From Phoronis australis (Eukaryota > Phoronida > Phoronidae): a stretch of 64,000 bases of DNA. The translations under genes and the position numbers were made by a program. The DNA is taken from NCBI GenBank assembly GCA_002633005.1, contig NMRA01000150.1, forward strand, positions 326,434 through 390,433, written 5' to 3'. Under the pieces are notes generated by a model. It worked only from the letters and a program-made list of their open reading frames with translations, was not told the origin of the DNA and searched no databases. This document shows, piece by piece, positions 12,101 to 22,178 of the stretch (the stretch's first letter is position 1; each line of letters opens with the position of its first letter).

Positions 12101-14252
12101 AAGTAACTTGCGTTATACAAAACACACTTATGTCCTGGCACGGCCCAAGAACTAGGGGAGAACAGCAATCTGTCCCAATCAATCTTTCAGAGGATTATCA
12201 AGAGCAATCCTTTCTTATAACAAAACCATGTGAACTGAAGTTTGTCCTGTTATACAAATTACTTTTGCTTGATTTAAAATAGCGAGGAAACCACTCTGTG
12301 TTCCAGTCACGAAAAAGCTAGATTCAGATAACAAACAAAATCTGGTTATTCAAAAGGAAAATAATGTGAAACAAAATAACCAGCAATAACATATCAACAA
12401 AGAAAGACTGACAACATACTCAGCAGAGTATGGTAACTGAACACTAAATTCAAACAACCCAAAATTGAGCATCAACTGAAGACAGTTACACGAAAACTAA
12501 GAACTTAATTTTCATCAAAAGACACCCAAAACATCTTAAAATAAAACCAATGTGCTAACTGTACCTTTCGGTGGTAGCTCATATTTCAAGGGTACAAATC
12601 GTCCATCGCCTATGTTGTAATACAATCACACAAGAAACAGTGAAGTAATGCACTGAACCATTTTCCATTGAAATCAGAACACTAATTACAGAATGATGTA
12701 TTAAGTTATCTATTCACACCTATTCAACAAATTCATCTGAAACGTCTCATCCCTTAGAGTGCCAGCTCTTGGTTCCTAATTGCCCATTTGTCGCAAAAAT
12801 GAATTTCATTGAATTCAGCATCGTTCATATTTCCATTCAATGTCCAGGCCCACTCCCAGTTATTACTTTTTGTAATTTATTAAAAAAATAATGAGCCATT
12901 TGCAATGACGCAACTATATCTATTCTAACATGAGATGTCGAAACCACTCAAGCAGTATAGAAATATAAACAGTAAGAGAAAGTTGGTGCACCATGTGTGG
13001 GCCAACAAATCTAATAAATAGGTCATTCATTCACTGATTTAGCATACGCAACAATAGGAAATCACCGTTTGTCTCTGGGTTGTGAACTGATACAGGGCGC
13101 AAGATTATCAGTGTACTCGGATATTCATATTATACTCAGACACTGAGGAAAGGAGAGAGTTCAGTCAAAGCGACAATGGACACCAGCACAAAGTCCCGCC
13201 ATGTCACCAAAATGGACAAGATTGCATCTGTCTTTACACGGCTTCGCAGCAGACACAAAATGAGTTGATTTGGGGCAAATTTGTAAGAACTATTCATTGC
13301 ACCAACTCACATTTACAGTTGAGCCAGGTCAAATGAGTCGTTCACGCCAGACATATACAACACATGATGATTTATCATTGAAAATATCTACACATTCATA
13401 AACATTTCGATTATGTCTTATCTACTTAAGCCAACAGTGAAGCGACGACTGCGTACCAAATATAACTTATTCATAACCCGCACTCACAGATGTGCTCTTA
13501 CCAGTGTCCTTGACCTTGACTGAGTCCTTGCACCATGTAGTGATTCCTTTTGAATCCAACATAACAAACTCACGGAATCGACCATTGTAGCACACTGCAA
13601 GCAGATAAATGATGAAATGATTTTGACAATAAATATCGTGTCTTGAAAGGATTGTCTATTTATACAACACGACTAATTTGGAAGTATGTGAAGCATTGTT
13701 AGGTAAATTAAAAGTATCAGTTGACATAAAAGCCTCGATAGAACTCTACTGCTAAAAACTAATAGGACTAATCAAGAAACCTTTAATTAACAACCTGAAA
13801 GTTCGATTTAGTCCCCTTGTTGCATTTTACCATGAGTGATCGTAGACAAAGTCCTGATACATGACTATATATTGGGTATGTACCCTGGTCTCTACAGTCG
13901 TACCTCCCATGATATTAGGGTTCTTCTTGTGGTGTTCATAAGTTGCACGTGGCTGAAAACCATAGGGAATTGACTGCAGATTATGGCTTGTCCTCAACAC
14001 ACCCTGTTCCTCTGTTGTAGCAGAGCTATTCTGTGACATCTCCGACATTCTACGGTTCAAGATGGTGGCCTGTATCTGACGGAACACTGGGTCGTCAGAA
14101 ATCTCCACAGGATCCACATCATCAAGGGGAGGACTGTTGTGATTGTCGTCTAAAATGGCCAACCCATGAGTCGTGCTGTTCTGCTGCCGGTCCACTTCAC
14201 TGACTACTTGCCGAATGCCGTTGGCAATTTCTGCGACATGTTCGGCACTCAT
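38..14252 (-). CDS. WD40-repeat protein, WDR87/WDR97-like (5' part of gene, 15 coding exons)
   Basis: Multi-exon gene read right to left; the 3' end lies outside the window. Coding exons (5' to 3'): 14252-13904, 13594-13502, 12609-12565, 11921-11812, 11406-11368, 9846-9650, 8979-8842, 8531-8452, 7440-7275, 6708-6496, 6127-5966, 4875-4759, 1867-1687, 947-873, 190-38. All junctions are AG/GT and phases agree throughout, giving 706 codons without a stop. Beta-propeller strands are visible: ITGGVDGTKVWVF, SSHDSEIKVWSL, TSSLDGTVRMWSL, STVRSITIWNL, LGLDSSIRLFS, YDVIQTWDL. The first 110 residues are polar and low in structure. WD40 propellers are scaffolds without catalytic activity. The large vertebrate proteins WDR87 and WDR97 are the closest family I can recall by layout, but a profile search would be needed to separate them. 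Start chosen at the first ATG after an acceptor at 14288, context TACCATGAG. Confidence 0.85.
381..705. repeat. 30-bp minisatellite, about 11 copies
   Basis: Tandem unit built on ctgtctacaacttacatac followed by tgtaagtactg. Part of each unit (acttacatactgtaagt) is an inverted repeat, so single strands could form a ladder of small hairpins. Lies in the intron between WD40 exons 14 and 15. Open frames on both strands here are a by-product of the 30-bp period. Confidence 0.9.
873..947 (-). CDS. WD40 gene coding exon 14 (75 nt)
   Basis: Codes for DGRILFLDPYIKGKKYMEFK then ANKDS. Phase 0 both sides; acceptor TTTACAG, donor GTAAGTC. Confidence 0.85.
1687..1867 (-). CDS. WD40 gene coding exon 13
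   Basis: Codes for DSKKQVSTHLNHRATEMAAV then GEELSVDVLSICCLSSPACV and a Cys-containing loop ending in RYLLLGLK. Acceptor TTTGCAG, donor GTTAGT, exits phase 0. Slightly higher GC than its introns. Confidence 0.85.
1868..4758. other. Intron of WD40 gene with one dispersed repeat
   Basis: No coding exon seen. Apart from the repeat at 3664-4035 I see only AT-rich unique sequence; short open frames here lack splice-site support. Confidence 0.6.
3664..4035. repeat. Dispersed repeat, copy 1
   Basis: About 370 bp that aligns along its length, with many substitutions and small gaps, to 16674-17075 in the same orientation. Shared anchors include gccaaacccag, gaatagatcgt, agttgggcaat and ccctccaaccat. 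No coding potential or clear ends; the family is not recognised. Confidence 0.75.
4759..4875 (-). CDS. WD40 gene coding exon 12
   Basis: Codes for TDPACRLAVWDTQDLQEMAR and LQFEVKQTDISQDMKSTK; AVWD is the WD strand. Acceptor CCTACAG, donor GTATTT. The intron from exon 11 holds the 33-bp minisatellite. Confidence 0.85.
5236..5628. repeat. 33-bp minisatellite, about 12 copies
   Basis: Unit starts cacatacatccatccatg and continues cacatgagagtgtaa; units alternate between gcacatg and gtacatg variants. Because 33 is a multiple of 3, three minus-strand frames stay open through the array and give artificial Cys/Trp/Met-rich peptides. Located in the intron between WD40 exons 11 and 12. Confidence 0.92.
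5966..6127 (-). CDS. WD40 gene coding exon 11
   Basis: Codes for IRLFSRKTAQNLSTVLPPPP then ISPLQQVKAVAYNRELSIIY and VLIDSRTLWLYTA. The proline run sits in a loop between blades. Acceptor GTTTCAG, donor GTAGGA. Confidence 0.88.
6496..6708 (-). CDS. WD40 gene coding exon 10
   Basis: Codes for IVMSADGILWMGLTDDRLMY, then VSTVRSITIWNLNYQYSFWS and IEDKTTRVLTLGLDS. Acceptor TTTTACAG, donor GTACAT, phase 2 exit. Confidence 0.9.
7275..7440 (-). CDS. WD40 gene coding exon 9
   Basis: The most typical WD40 exon: KVWSLVGGYIHTFRGHSRAI then THMMLHPDCGSLVLTSSLDG and TVRMWSL. It has the GH dipeptide, the D of the DG turn and WS. Acceptor ATTTCAG, donor GTATGT. Confidence 0.92.
8452..8531 (-). CDS. WD40 gene coding exon 8
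   Basis: Codes for AHSMSISGCVYSQEANFLVT then SSHDSE. The blade is completed by IKVWSL in the next exon. Acceptor CTTACAG, donor GTAAGTC. Confidence 0.87.
8842..8979 (-). CDS. WD40 gene coding exon 7
   Basis: Codes for YELNNVGGSWVKKVELDQVM and then QHLYCCSDTDLYAYDLHGNL, a WD blade (LYAYDL). Acceptor GTTACAG, donor GTAAGTT, phase 2 to 2. Confidence 0.88.
9409..9660. repeat. 32-bp minisatellite containing copies of a 5' splice site
   Basis: About 7 to 8 units of cccactgagtgactctgctt followed by acttaagtctaa. Read on the minus strand every unit contains TTAGACTTAAGTAAGC, which is the last 10 bases of WD40 exon 6 plus its donor. The array starts directly at that donor. Confidence 0.92.
9650..9846 (-). 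CDS. WD40 gene coding exon 6
   Basis: Codes for VLNDKFEQTCSVSAGMRSVL followed by FMLFNPIADELITGGVDGTK and VWVFEQ, a clear WD blade. Donor is CTTAA/GTAAGC, phase 2. The bases around this donor are the seed of the 32-bp minisatellite that fills the start of the next intron. Confidence 0.9.
10054..10160. repeat. 30-bp tandem repeat, 3 copies
   Basis: Unit aacagccaatcaccagcagt followed by ccctataatc, three imperfect copies in the intron between WD40 exons 5 and 6. Confidence 0.8.
10205..10375. repeat. 34-bp minisatellite, about 5 copies
   Basis: Unit agatctggcactaagtcact followed by tacaagtattagac, nearly identical between copies. Intronic. Confidence 0.88.
11368..11406 (-). CDS. WD40 gene coding exon 5 (39 nt)
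   Basis: Codes for LIDASEFYEIPLL between TTTTTCAG and GTAAGTG; phase 0 on both sides, so skippable in frame. Confidence 0.78.
11812..11921 (-). CDS. WD40 gene coding exon 4
   Basis: Codes for RRAMLYPKYEYRLITNIVYA and RKHNVYFALGKDFTLK; acceptor ATTTCAG, donor GTAAGC, exits in phase 0. Confidence 0.85.
12565..12609 (-). CDS. WD40 gene coding exon 3 (45 nt)
   Basis: Small exon coding for GDGRFVPLKYELPPK, between acceptor ACATAG and donor GTACAG. Phase 1 to 1, so it can be skipped without frameshift. Confidence 0.75.
13502..13594 (-). CDS. WD40 gene coding exon 2
   Basis: Codes for CYNGRFREFVMLDSKGITTW and then CKDSVKVKDT; acceptor CTTGCAG, donor GTAAGAG, phases 1 and 1. First propeller-like strand (FVMLDSKGITTW). 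Confidence 0.85.
13904..14252 (-). CDS. WD40 gene coding exon 1
   Basis: Begins MSAEHVAEIANGIRQ and ends after NPNIMG with donor GTACGA, phase 1. The exon itself probably starts at 14287, where an acceptor (TTTTCTAG) precedes it, so 14287-14253 is 5' UTR and at least one non-coding exon lies upstream. Contains DDNHNSPPLDDVDPVEISDD, an acidic unstructured stretch. The alternative donor 16 bp further would break the phase with exon 2. Confidence 0.82.
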
Positions 14253-14700
14253 GGTACTCCTATATTTTCCAGACTCCAAACTCTTATCTAGAAAACAAAG
14301 AATTTATTAATTATAAAGTGTGGCGTGATTAACAACAGATCTTTGTTATACAAGAGGAGCTCCTGACAAATTAGTCGAATTATGAGTCAGTGCTTAAAAA
14401 TCACCAATTCTATACCGAAAACACCAAAAAACTCTTATCAGTCGATCAGAAATTGGAACACCCGCAAACACTATCTGACGTTACGTTAATTAGTTAACCT
14501 TAAGTTATAAGTATTTTCTGTTATGTCATACATCCCATGAGCAGCATTTTGCATTTTTCTCACAAGAATTGTACAATTATGTAATCAGCAATTTACCAAA
14601 CAGACTATGTGATGTGCAAATCTTGTGTAAAAAGGGCCAAAAGCTGCTGGTGGGATGTGTGACATAACAGTTAGCTACAAACAGTAATTGCACATATATC

Positions 14701-14790
14701 GGGTCCTCAGTAGCTCAATAGTAAGAGCAATAGACCAGCAATCTAGACACCTGTGATTCGATTACCAGTTAGGGTTCCAGATTTTTCTGT
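14701..14790 (+). repeat. tRNA-derived SINE remnant
   Basis: Contains a box-A-like tagctcaatagtaagagc and a box-B-like tgattcgattacc 30 bp later, the spacing of a tRNA gene, followed by a non-tRNA body (gggttccagatttttctg). The anticodon arm is degenerate, so this is not a functional tRNA. No target duplication could be seen. Confidence 0.6.
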
Positions 14791-15809
14791 GTTCATCTGA
14801 CATATTTCACTTTTGGCCAACCTCAGTGTCTATGTATGTTTACTAAACATTTATTGGTTAATACACAACACCAAAATTGGGATAACCAACCATTGTGTCA
14901 GCATGTACCGGTATATTGCTGCTCATTCCCATGGTTTATGGCTGGGTTCGTTGAGTGAAAGCGGGGGGTTCGTTGTGAGAATGGCANGGCATTGTGTTGG
15001 CGGTGGATAGATTGTGACAACTCAGTATTTGACCTCAATGCGGCTTCACTTTCCAAAGAGATATTAGAGAAGCAAGGATGTGACATGTTCATAGCGTGAA
15101 ATGTTCGTGATAGAATCTCAGGTGTTAGGAATTGTAAACTTGCCGCTTTTATCAGAGATTTCAATAGCTTATTACCCATTCAGGCTCTATGAGCAATAAA
15201 CACGATAAACATGGTAATTACGCCTGGTTTTGGCAATGGAACTTAATTAGGTCCTGAGGTAATGTTTATAGACGTGAAATCACATGTTACCCGCCAAACA
15301 AAGGTTTGTGGTCTTCTCAGGAATTTCCACTGACTCAAAAATAAGGCAAGGTTTTTCAGGTCGGTCTATCACGACCAAAACGCATTATGTTGTGCGCATG
15401 AAACTCGGGTGTTGCGTGTTGGTGGACATGACCCAGATACTGACTGGCACTGGATACATTCATACACCACATCCATGACAGTGGTGCAAAGAAACGTTCA
15501 GTTTAAGTTTCTTCTATTTCCTCACTTTTGGGATATTGAGCGCCCCCTTGTGATATGCAGGAAGGCTTAATGAAGCTGACATGTAGTCAATTGTCAAAAC
15601 AAGGTAAGCAGCTTTAACTGAACTCTTATAGATATCAAACAAAGTATAACAAGGCCCTCCTCGCATGACTCACACTGATACAAACAGTTAGAATGACAGA
15701 AGACCTCATTGTGTTGTTGATATCAAGCACACTTAGAATGACAGGGCCTCTCACTATGTGACTTAAATTGATGTCAAAGATAGCTAGGATGACAGAGGGC
15801 CTCATGGTA

Positions 15810-16530
15810 TGACTATGTTCAGCTAAGGGGTTCTGCCATCCACACACTGAGCAGGCCTTTATCCAGGATTTCGAAAATAGGGTGTCCAAAATCAGGGGTT
15901 CCCAATATTCCAGGGCGTCCATAATTCCGACGCGTAACCCCCTCACCCCCAGCAATCCCTCCAAACACAGATTTTTTTTTTAAAATGCATAGACCAAGGT
16001 TTTTACATCTAAGTTTACTAAACAGCTTTCTGTAGTGAGCATTTTAATAAAAAAATTGATGTAGACCAAGACTTTTACAAGGCTATCAACCAAGTGTGAG
16101 CACAGCAACAAAGTATATAAATTGTATATTTCTTCCTGCTTTGAAAAAAGAGCCCCCACTGAGCCTTCAGAGGCTTCCTAGTAATCATTACAATGAATCT
16201 GTCCAAACTTGAAAGGTTCCTATTGACAGTGGGCGTCCAAATGGTACATTGGGCATCCTTGCCAGAGCGTCCAGTATTACTGCGTCCAAATGGACGCCCA
16301 GGACGTACGCTGCATAAAGGCCTGACACTGAGTATGTGGTCATGTTCTGCCAGGGATTCTTCCACCCACAGTGGATGTGGTCGTGTTCTGCTATGGGGTT
16401 CTACCATCCACAAAGTACATGGTCATGTTCTGTTGGGGGGTCTACCATCCACAGAGTACATGCATGTTCAGCTAGGATGTTCTACCATCCACAGAGTATG
16501 TGGTCATGTTCTGCTAGGGCATGAAAGCGT
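15810..16530. repeat. Minisatellite of about 40 bp, interrupted by a transposon
   Basis: Units of the type tatgtggtcatgttctgcta followed by ggggttctaccatccacagag occupy 16325-16530. One unit and part of another lie at 15810-15851 on the other side of the inserted element. Removing the element restores a continuous array. Confidence 0.8.
15852..16324. mobile_element. Non-autonomous hAT-type DNA transposon (473 bp)
   Basis: Ends are inverted repeats: left CAGGCCTTTATCCAG, right (reverse complement) CAGGCCTTTATGCAG. It is flanked by a perfect 8-bp target duplication acactgag at 15844-15851 and 16325-16332. CAG-start inverted ends with 8-bp duplications are the hallmark of the hAT superfamily. 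No transposase frame inside. Sub-terminal regions repeat the motif gcgtccaaatggac-like on both sides. Confidence 0.88.
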
Positions 16531-16673
16531 TCTCCGCCCAGCAAGATCAGTGACTTTACCAGAGGTAGAGAGTGGTGACCATGTGATAACATCTAGCTCC
16601 TTTGTTAACTGTCAAGCACACTCTTTTGTCTGGTGACAACAGGTAGGCCTACACCAGGCTTATTACAGACCAC

Positions 16674-17075
16674 ATGTGAACACAGCCAAACCCAGAGCAA
16701 ATTGGTACATTTGGAAAGAATAGATCGTTGAAACTTCAGTTGTAGTTGGGCAATTTTGGAGATTCAAAAGCTAAACATGATCAGCAATTCAGTTGACGAG
16801 GAATTCATCAATGCCATTGGCTAAGGTTCAAATATGTTATACCTTAACTTATATTTTTAAAAACACAGCCCAGTCATGCTAAATATGATCTTAATTGGAG
16901 ATTAGAGCATTGTCGAACACTAAAAGAGAGCTGGCCCTCCAACCATAAATGCCAGAATGGAGTTATTAATCAGTCGTGTAAGATATTGGCTACAGGGGTC
17001 ATCTTCCCAACTTGTTATTGGGCTGTAGAATCCAACAAGATGGGATCACCAGGAAAATGCAGTAATGGGTTCTAC
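16674..17075. repeat. Dispersed repeat, copy 2
   Basis: Diverged sister of 3664-4035, same orientation, about 400 bp. Being found both in an intron and in the spacer, it is likely a genome-wide family. Confidence 0.75.
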
Positions 17076-19013
17076 TACAGAGAGGAAGACGTGAAGATCG
17101 AGAGAGCACTGCCAGGCAATTTTATCTAAAATCAAATGTGTAAAATTTACTAGTAATCCACAAAATGCTTATGTTGCATGTTGTTTCACTTCAGATGTAT
17201 TCGAGTAAGCATATTTGTAAAAAGTTTGTTAAAAATATGTTCTTGGCTCTTGCTACCACTTATTTTTTTACCAATAACTTGATTCGGTTGATTGTCCTGA
17301 GACCTGCACTTGGTGAATTCCTTGCAACAAAAGTCCAATAACTTATTGATCTCCAGGTGATGTAACACTTGTGATAATGCCAATATCTTTAGTTTGAACA
17401 GAACTGAGGCATGAATGAAAATTTTGTAGGGGATCGGGCAGGTAAACTGATACCCCAGTGAGTTATAAAACTTAGAAAGGTGATGGGATGGATGAAGAAC
17501 ATATCAATTAAAGCTCATCTGATTGTACGATCACTGTTAAGTCTGACTGGGAAGCCAAATGCACCCAAGCAGTTTTTGTGTAAGAAATATAATTTATGTT
17601 CATTAGAACAAAATAGCGATAATTTACTAATTACTCCATGAAGATTAATTTAGCTGGTGCTGATTTTTACGACACAAAAGTGCAGAATACACTGCACAGT
17701 AATAGTCCACAAGATGTCTCTGATGACATAATTATTTTATTTGTAATGCACTAGTAATCTATTGCTAAAATGTAATAAATTTTATTTTGATGTTACAGGA
17801 TAATGCTTTCACACTACACTTTGTGCTGATTATGAATTCAAGGTTATTCCTGTTCTAATTAAGCCAAATGAGTTGCAACTGCACCTTACGTTTCCCACCA
17901 GAATTTACTGCAGTACTAGCCATAAGGGTACTTCTTGTAGTTTTCAGGAATGCTACTACAGTAATTGTGGTAAATCCCTGCCTCCAAAACAGCTCAGTGT
18001 AACAGCACAAACTGTGCAAGATTAGACAAATGTAGAGAATAGAGATGATTACATCTAGCTTCCATGCTGATGAATTAGATATGCTCTGTAGAACAAAATC
18101 TTTTGTGTGACCTATACCTAGCAAATATAGAGTGAACAAAAGGTCACTTTGAAAGGCATTTTCAGCACTACAAACACTTCAAGTATGGGAGACAGATAAA
18201 AACAGTGATAGTGACTATAATTTTCGATGTTGTAAAGATCTAACAAACTATAAATAAATGTCGCTTTCTTGTGAGGACAATACAGAATGCCTAAGGGTTA
18301 GGTCACTACATCTTGGCCATAGGTACAGGTCCCCACTGCATTCACATGTTTTGTATGTGATAACTGCCAACATGTTTGTAACTGGTCGATGTAACATGTG
18401 ACCATAGAGTGTGAAAGTCACCTTCGTCAGAATCCAGACGTTAATAAAATTCGGACTTTTCTGTGATCATACACAACCTTAAACACACTACTCCAGTTGG
18501 GATTAATATTTCACAACATGCTATAGACACAATGGTGCTAAATTGTCGGTTGCTTTCAAAACTAATGAAGCCACAGGTAGGAAAATAAGTAATTATTAAT
18601 TTCTAGGACCAAAAAAATCTACACCATCTGAGAGCTAGTACATGTCTCAATGGAAAATTGTCAGTGATTTCTGATCCCATGTAACAGGGGAAATTTACCA
18701 CAGCGGAGCTGGGTATAAAAATGGGTTTAAACTCTTAGTATATCAGTTTGAAGCTTGATGATATGTTTGCAAGTGAATTAAGACTCCATTAGAACTGGTC
18801 CTGCTGTAACTCTTTGGTGATGAAATATGACCACTGACATTTGAACTACTTGTAGTTTCTACAGGTCTATGTAATTAAAACAGTGTTGACATTGGCACCT
18901 CATGTGGTTGCCAATAAATCAAAGATTGAGAACCTAGTCACATATTCACTAAGAGAACCCAGTCACATATTGATTCACTAAGTCAACAAGACACAAAGCT
19001 GCTAAAGAGCAGA

Positions 19014-19352
19014 TCATGTAACTGTGCATTTAAACTCAAGTCATGACATCAGTAACAAACCAACACAAATTAGTGAAATAAGGACTTGGTGCAAAGTGCT
19101 AAGAACATCTTTAATTTCAGACGTAGGACCAGAAAGGGTGCCAAAGTAGTCCATACTGCTCACAATGTAATACAGGAATCTCAAGCACCCACTGTTTGTC
19201 TCTTGTCAGACCCCCCTGGACAAAATCCTACATCAAATGCTGCTTTAGATTTATAGCGACAGACTTTTATTGACACTATCAACTTAATCCAGCATGTCAA
19301 ATATCTAGAGCCTGTCACGAGCCTCTAACACTCTAAGTTATTTTTTGATCAC
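19014..19352. repeat. Tandem copy A at an assembly joint
   Basis: Near-identical to 19354-19690; the two are separated by a single N at 19353. Differences are a few substitutions and 1-3 base indels (for example agtagtccatac against agtagtcgcatac). Best read as two alleles left side by side by the assembler. Confidence 0.85.
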
Positions 19353-19353
19353 N

Positions 19354-19690
19354 TCATGTAACTGTGCATTTAAACTCAAGTCATGACATCAGTAACAAAC
19401 CAACACAAATTAGTGAAATAAGGACTTGGTGCAAAGTGCTAAGAACATCCTTAATTTCAGACGTAGGACCAGAAAGTGTGCCAAAGTAGTCGCATACTGC
19501 TCACAATGTAATACAGGAATCTCAAGCACCCACTGTTTGTCTCTTGTCAGACCCCCCTGGACAAAATCCTGCATCAAATGCTTTAGATTTATAGCGACAG
19601 ACTTTTATTGACACTATCAACTTAATCCAGCATGTCAAATATCTAGAGCCTGTCACGAGCATCTAACACTCTAAGTTATTTTTTGATCAC
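19354..19690. repeat. Tandem copy B at an assembly joint
   Basis: Second allele-like copy of 19014-19352. Open frames in it have no counterpart intact in copy A and are not considered genes. Confidence 0.85.
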
Positions 19691-19804
19691 CAGCATTTCC
19701 AAGTTTAAATGTGGAAATATGTGTGGCAACTATATCGTCACTCCTACTAAATATTTTCTAGCAGACATTTTAGTCTGTGTCAAGTATTGCATTTATACCC
19801 TGCA

Positions 19805-20072
19805 GAGTTTGGAACTATTTGGAAAGGGGGGACACTGGGCCCCATAGCCACAGGAGCGACACTGGGCCCCATGGCCACAGGAGGGTTACTAGGCCCCATG
19901 GCCACAGGAGAGACACATGGGCCCCATGGCCACAGGAGGGTTACTGGGTCCCATAGCTATAGGAGGGACACTGGGCCCCATGGCCACAGGGAGGGGGAAC
20001 TGGGCCCCATAGCCACAAGGGGGAACTGGGTCCCATTGCCACAGGAAGGACACTGGGCCCCATAGCCACAGG
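19805..20072. repeat. GC-rich minisatellite of about 28 bp, about 9 copies
   Basis: Unit of the type gacactgggccccatggcca followed by caggag(gg). Units vary in length from 24 to 30 bp. Much richer in G and C than its surroundings; intergenic. Confidence 0.88.
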
Positions 20073-21840
20073 AAAGGTGAAATTCAGTCCACACTTCACT
20101 ACTCATGTATGACTATGGATGTCTTTTAAACACCAAGAGTCCAAATTTAGGATGCAAAGAGCCAACTTTTCTCTCACATGTAATATACACCTAAAAATGA
20201 CAGCTTTCAAAGTGATTACTGTCTTCATCGACTCCTCTTGATGGCAAGAATTCCAAACTATTTTTGTGGCTGTTGACTTTTCTCTGCCAACGTTATGTTT
20301 ATCAGTGTATAAGCATTCAGCCCGGCAATCATAATGCCTTGTTTGCAGAACTCCTGAATACTACAAAAAATCTTAAGTCTATTGACAGATTCTTGGATCT
20401 AGTATGCTATAATCAAGATAGTGCCACCATCTCAACTATCAGAGGTGGCCTGAAGCTTTTCAGTGAATTATGCCTCAAACTGACTAAAGCATCAAAGTCA
20501 CGTTGCAATGCTATAAGTACCATTTTACAAGGGGTTCCCAGGTGCGAGCACTATAAAAATGACCAATTACCGATTTGGGCAATTATTGTAGTTGGAAGTA
20601 ATTAAAGACTTCAACAGTTTCCTGATGGTGTCTCTCCAAATGTAACAGGCACTTAAGCAACATGACCTTGAACATTTAATTAATCAGTGTGAGGAATAAT
20701 TTCCAGAAAAGCGTCAAGCCTATGGGATGGCCACCTTCCCTATTGCCAATTGAGACGATGATAATGTCTAGTTCTGATCTAGTCCACATGTAGTCCCTAG
20801 GATGGCTACATGGGGCTACATTACTGCCCATCACTTTCTGTACTAATTTTATGGCATGTAATTTAAACAGGCGGTAATCCAAATCTGGTCATCGAATAAC
20901 AGGTTTTCATCTTGTCAAACATACATTTTACACATCACATTGTCACTTAAACATGTGCTGAATTCTCTTCAGTGATCCTTTCAGGATCTACAAATATCTT
21001 AATGAAGCATGTGTACAGGAATTAAGAAGACTTTTGGCAGAGAATTCCAACTCCACTTTTTTGATCGCGCACGATAACCACGCAGAGAATTTCAATTAAT
21101 ATTACACAAGTTAGCCAAAGACGGACCATACCGCGTGACCTTTCTTGCGACACTAGCAAAATGTACCATAGGAAGGTATCCAGTGGAATTTGTAAGATTT
21201 GTGTCCCTTGGATTTTTGTTTGTCAGCATGTGTATGTTCGCATAACTTCCCCAAAACAGCACCCATGCAGTGAATAGTGACAGGTTTTCATGGATATGTT
21301 CAAAATAATGTAGACTAAATTGTGTCCAAAGTCTAACTTGAAATGTGTATACATGTTTCACTCAATTTTTCTCACTGTGTTTTAAGATGAGTACGTCTTT
21401 ATGGGTGTGTATTATCATCCCTATATGCCCACATTGCACAGGGGATGTAATGACCTGGCTCCAATTCAAATCAATTGCCATTCAAGTGATAGCAGGCCTA
21501 TGGGAATTGTATTTCAGTTAAGTAATTCTATTAATTGTCTTCTCACTAAAAACGTTCAGCAAAGTTTTCAAACGACCGTCATTAAGCTACTGCCCGTACA
21601 CTGCCAGCAGCATGAAAACCATGGCCATGGCCATGGGACTTCGATCGCCTCCGCCATCGCCATCGGCAGTTAACTTTTGAAACAGTGAAGTCGTATAAAG
21701 TCAAAGTTAAACTAGTTAAATTGATTATGTATTAATAAGTTCTTGTATAACTTACGAAGATTATAGTCACATGATGACCACTGTAAAGCATGATCCAGAA
21801 GTGTAACTTCAGAAATTCATCTTGCGGTGCGGCACTTGCA

Positions 21841-22115
21841 ACTCAATCGTCCATATTGTTTATACGTTGGTAACGACTGCCAGGTGTTCGAAAGAGGGCG
21901 CTTTGAAATCACGTGACTGTGATGGTACCCGAGCTTTCACTAGTCGATTTTTGACAATTTGTTGATTTTTTATTTGTAAATATACGCTGTAGAAATCATG
22001 TGTCATTGTGTGAACAGTACGGAATATTCTGCGTTTCCAAGGACCATTAGATAAGTGGGATATCGCTGGAACACTCAACTTTTCATTGATCGACAAAAGA
22101 AGGGAATTATCCAAC
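21841..22115 (+). promoter_or_regulatory. Presumed 5' UTR/promoter-proximal region of CTTNBP2-like gene
   Basis: Directly upstream of the first coding exon. It has more CpG than the flanking introns (for example acgttggtaacgac, cacgtgactg, ctagtcgat) but no TATA box at a fixed place. The transcription start cannot be located from sequence alone. Confidence 0.35.
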
Positions 22116-22178
22116 ATGGCGACCAATTCCAGAGTGAATTATAAGGCGAGCGATTCAGTGCCGTCAAATACGTTAAAA
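22116..22178 (+). CDS. CTTNBP2: CTTNBP2-like coding exon 1
   Basis: Codes for MATNSRVNYKASDSVPSNTL and K, ending at donor GTAAGT in phase 0. The ATG sits in CCAACATGGCG, a good initiation context, and the start MAT matches the way vertebrate family members begin. An intron of 3.9 kb follows. Confidence 0.82.

Larger units (their letters stand above)
14288..22115. other. Spacer between two divergent genes
   Basis: About 7.9 kb between the start codons of the WD40 gene (minus) and the CTTNBP2-like gene (plus). It must contain the 5' UTR exons and promoters of both, but no TATA box or clear CpG island can be pointed to. Contents are a SINE remnant, a hAT-type element in a minisatellite, a dispersed repeat, an assembly duplication and a GC-rich minisatellite, listed separately. 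17076-19013 and 20073-21840 look unique and non-coding. Confidence 0.6.

Noticed and set aside
14701-14790. Functional tRNA gene
   Set aside because: Boxes A and B are visible but the anticodon and acceptor stems do not pair well and a SINE-like tail follows.
14987-14987. Another assembly joint
   Set aside because: The single N has no repeated flanks, so it is treated as an ambiguous base.
20264-20605. 113-codon frame in the spacer
   Set aside because: No ATG at its beginning, no splice or family support; composition is not clearly protein-like.
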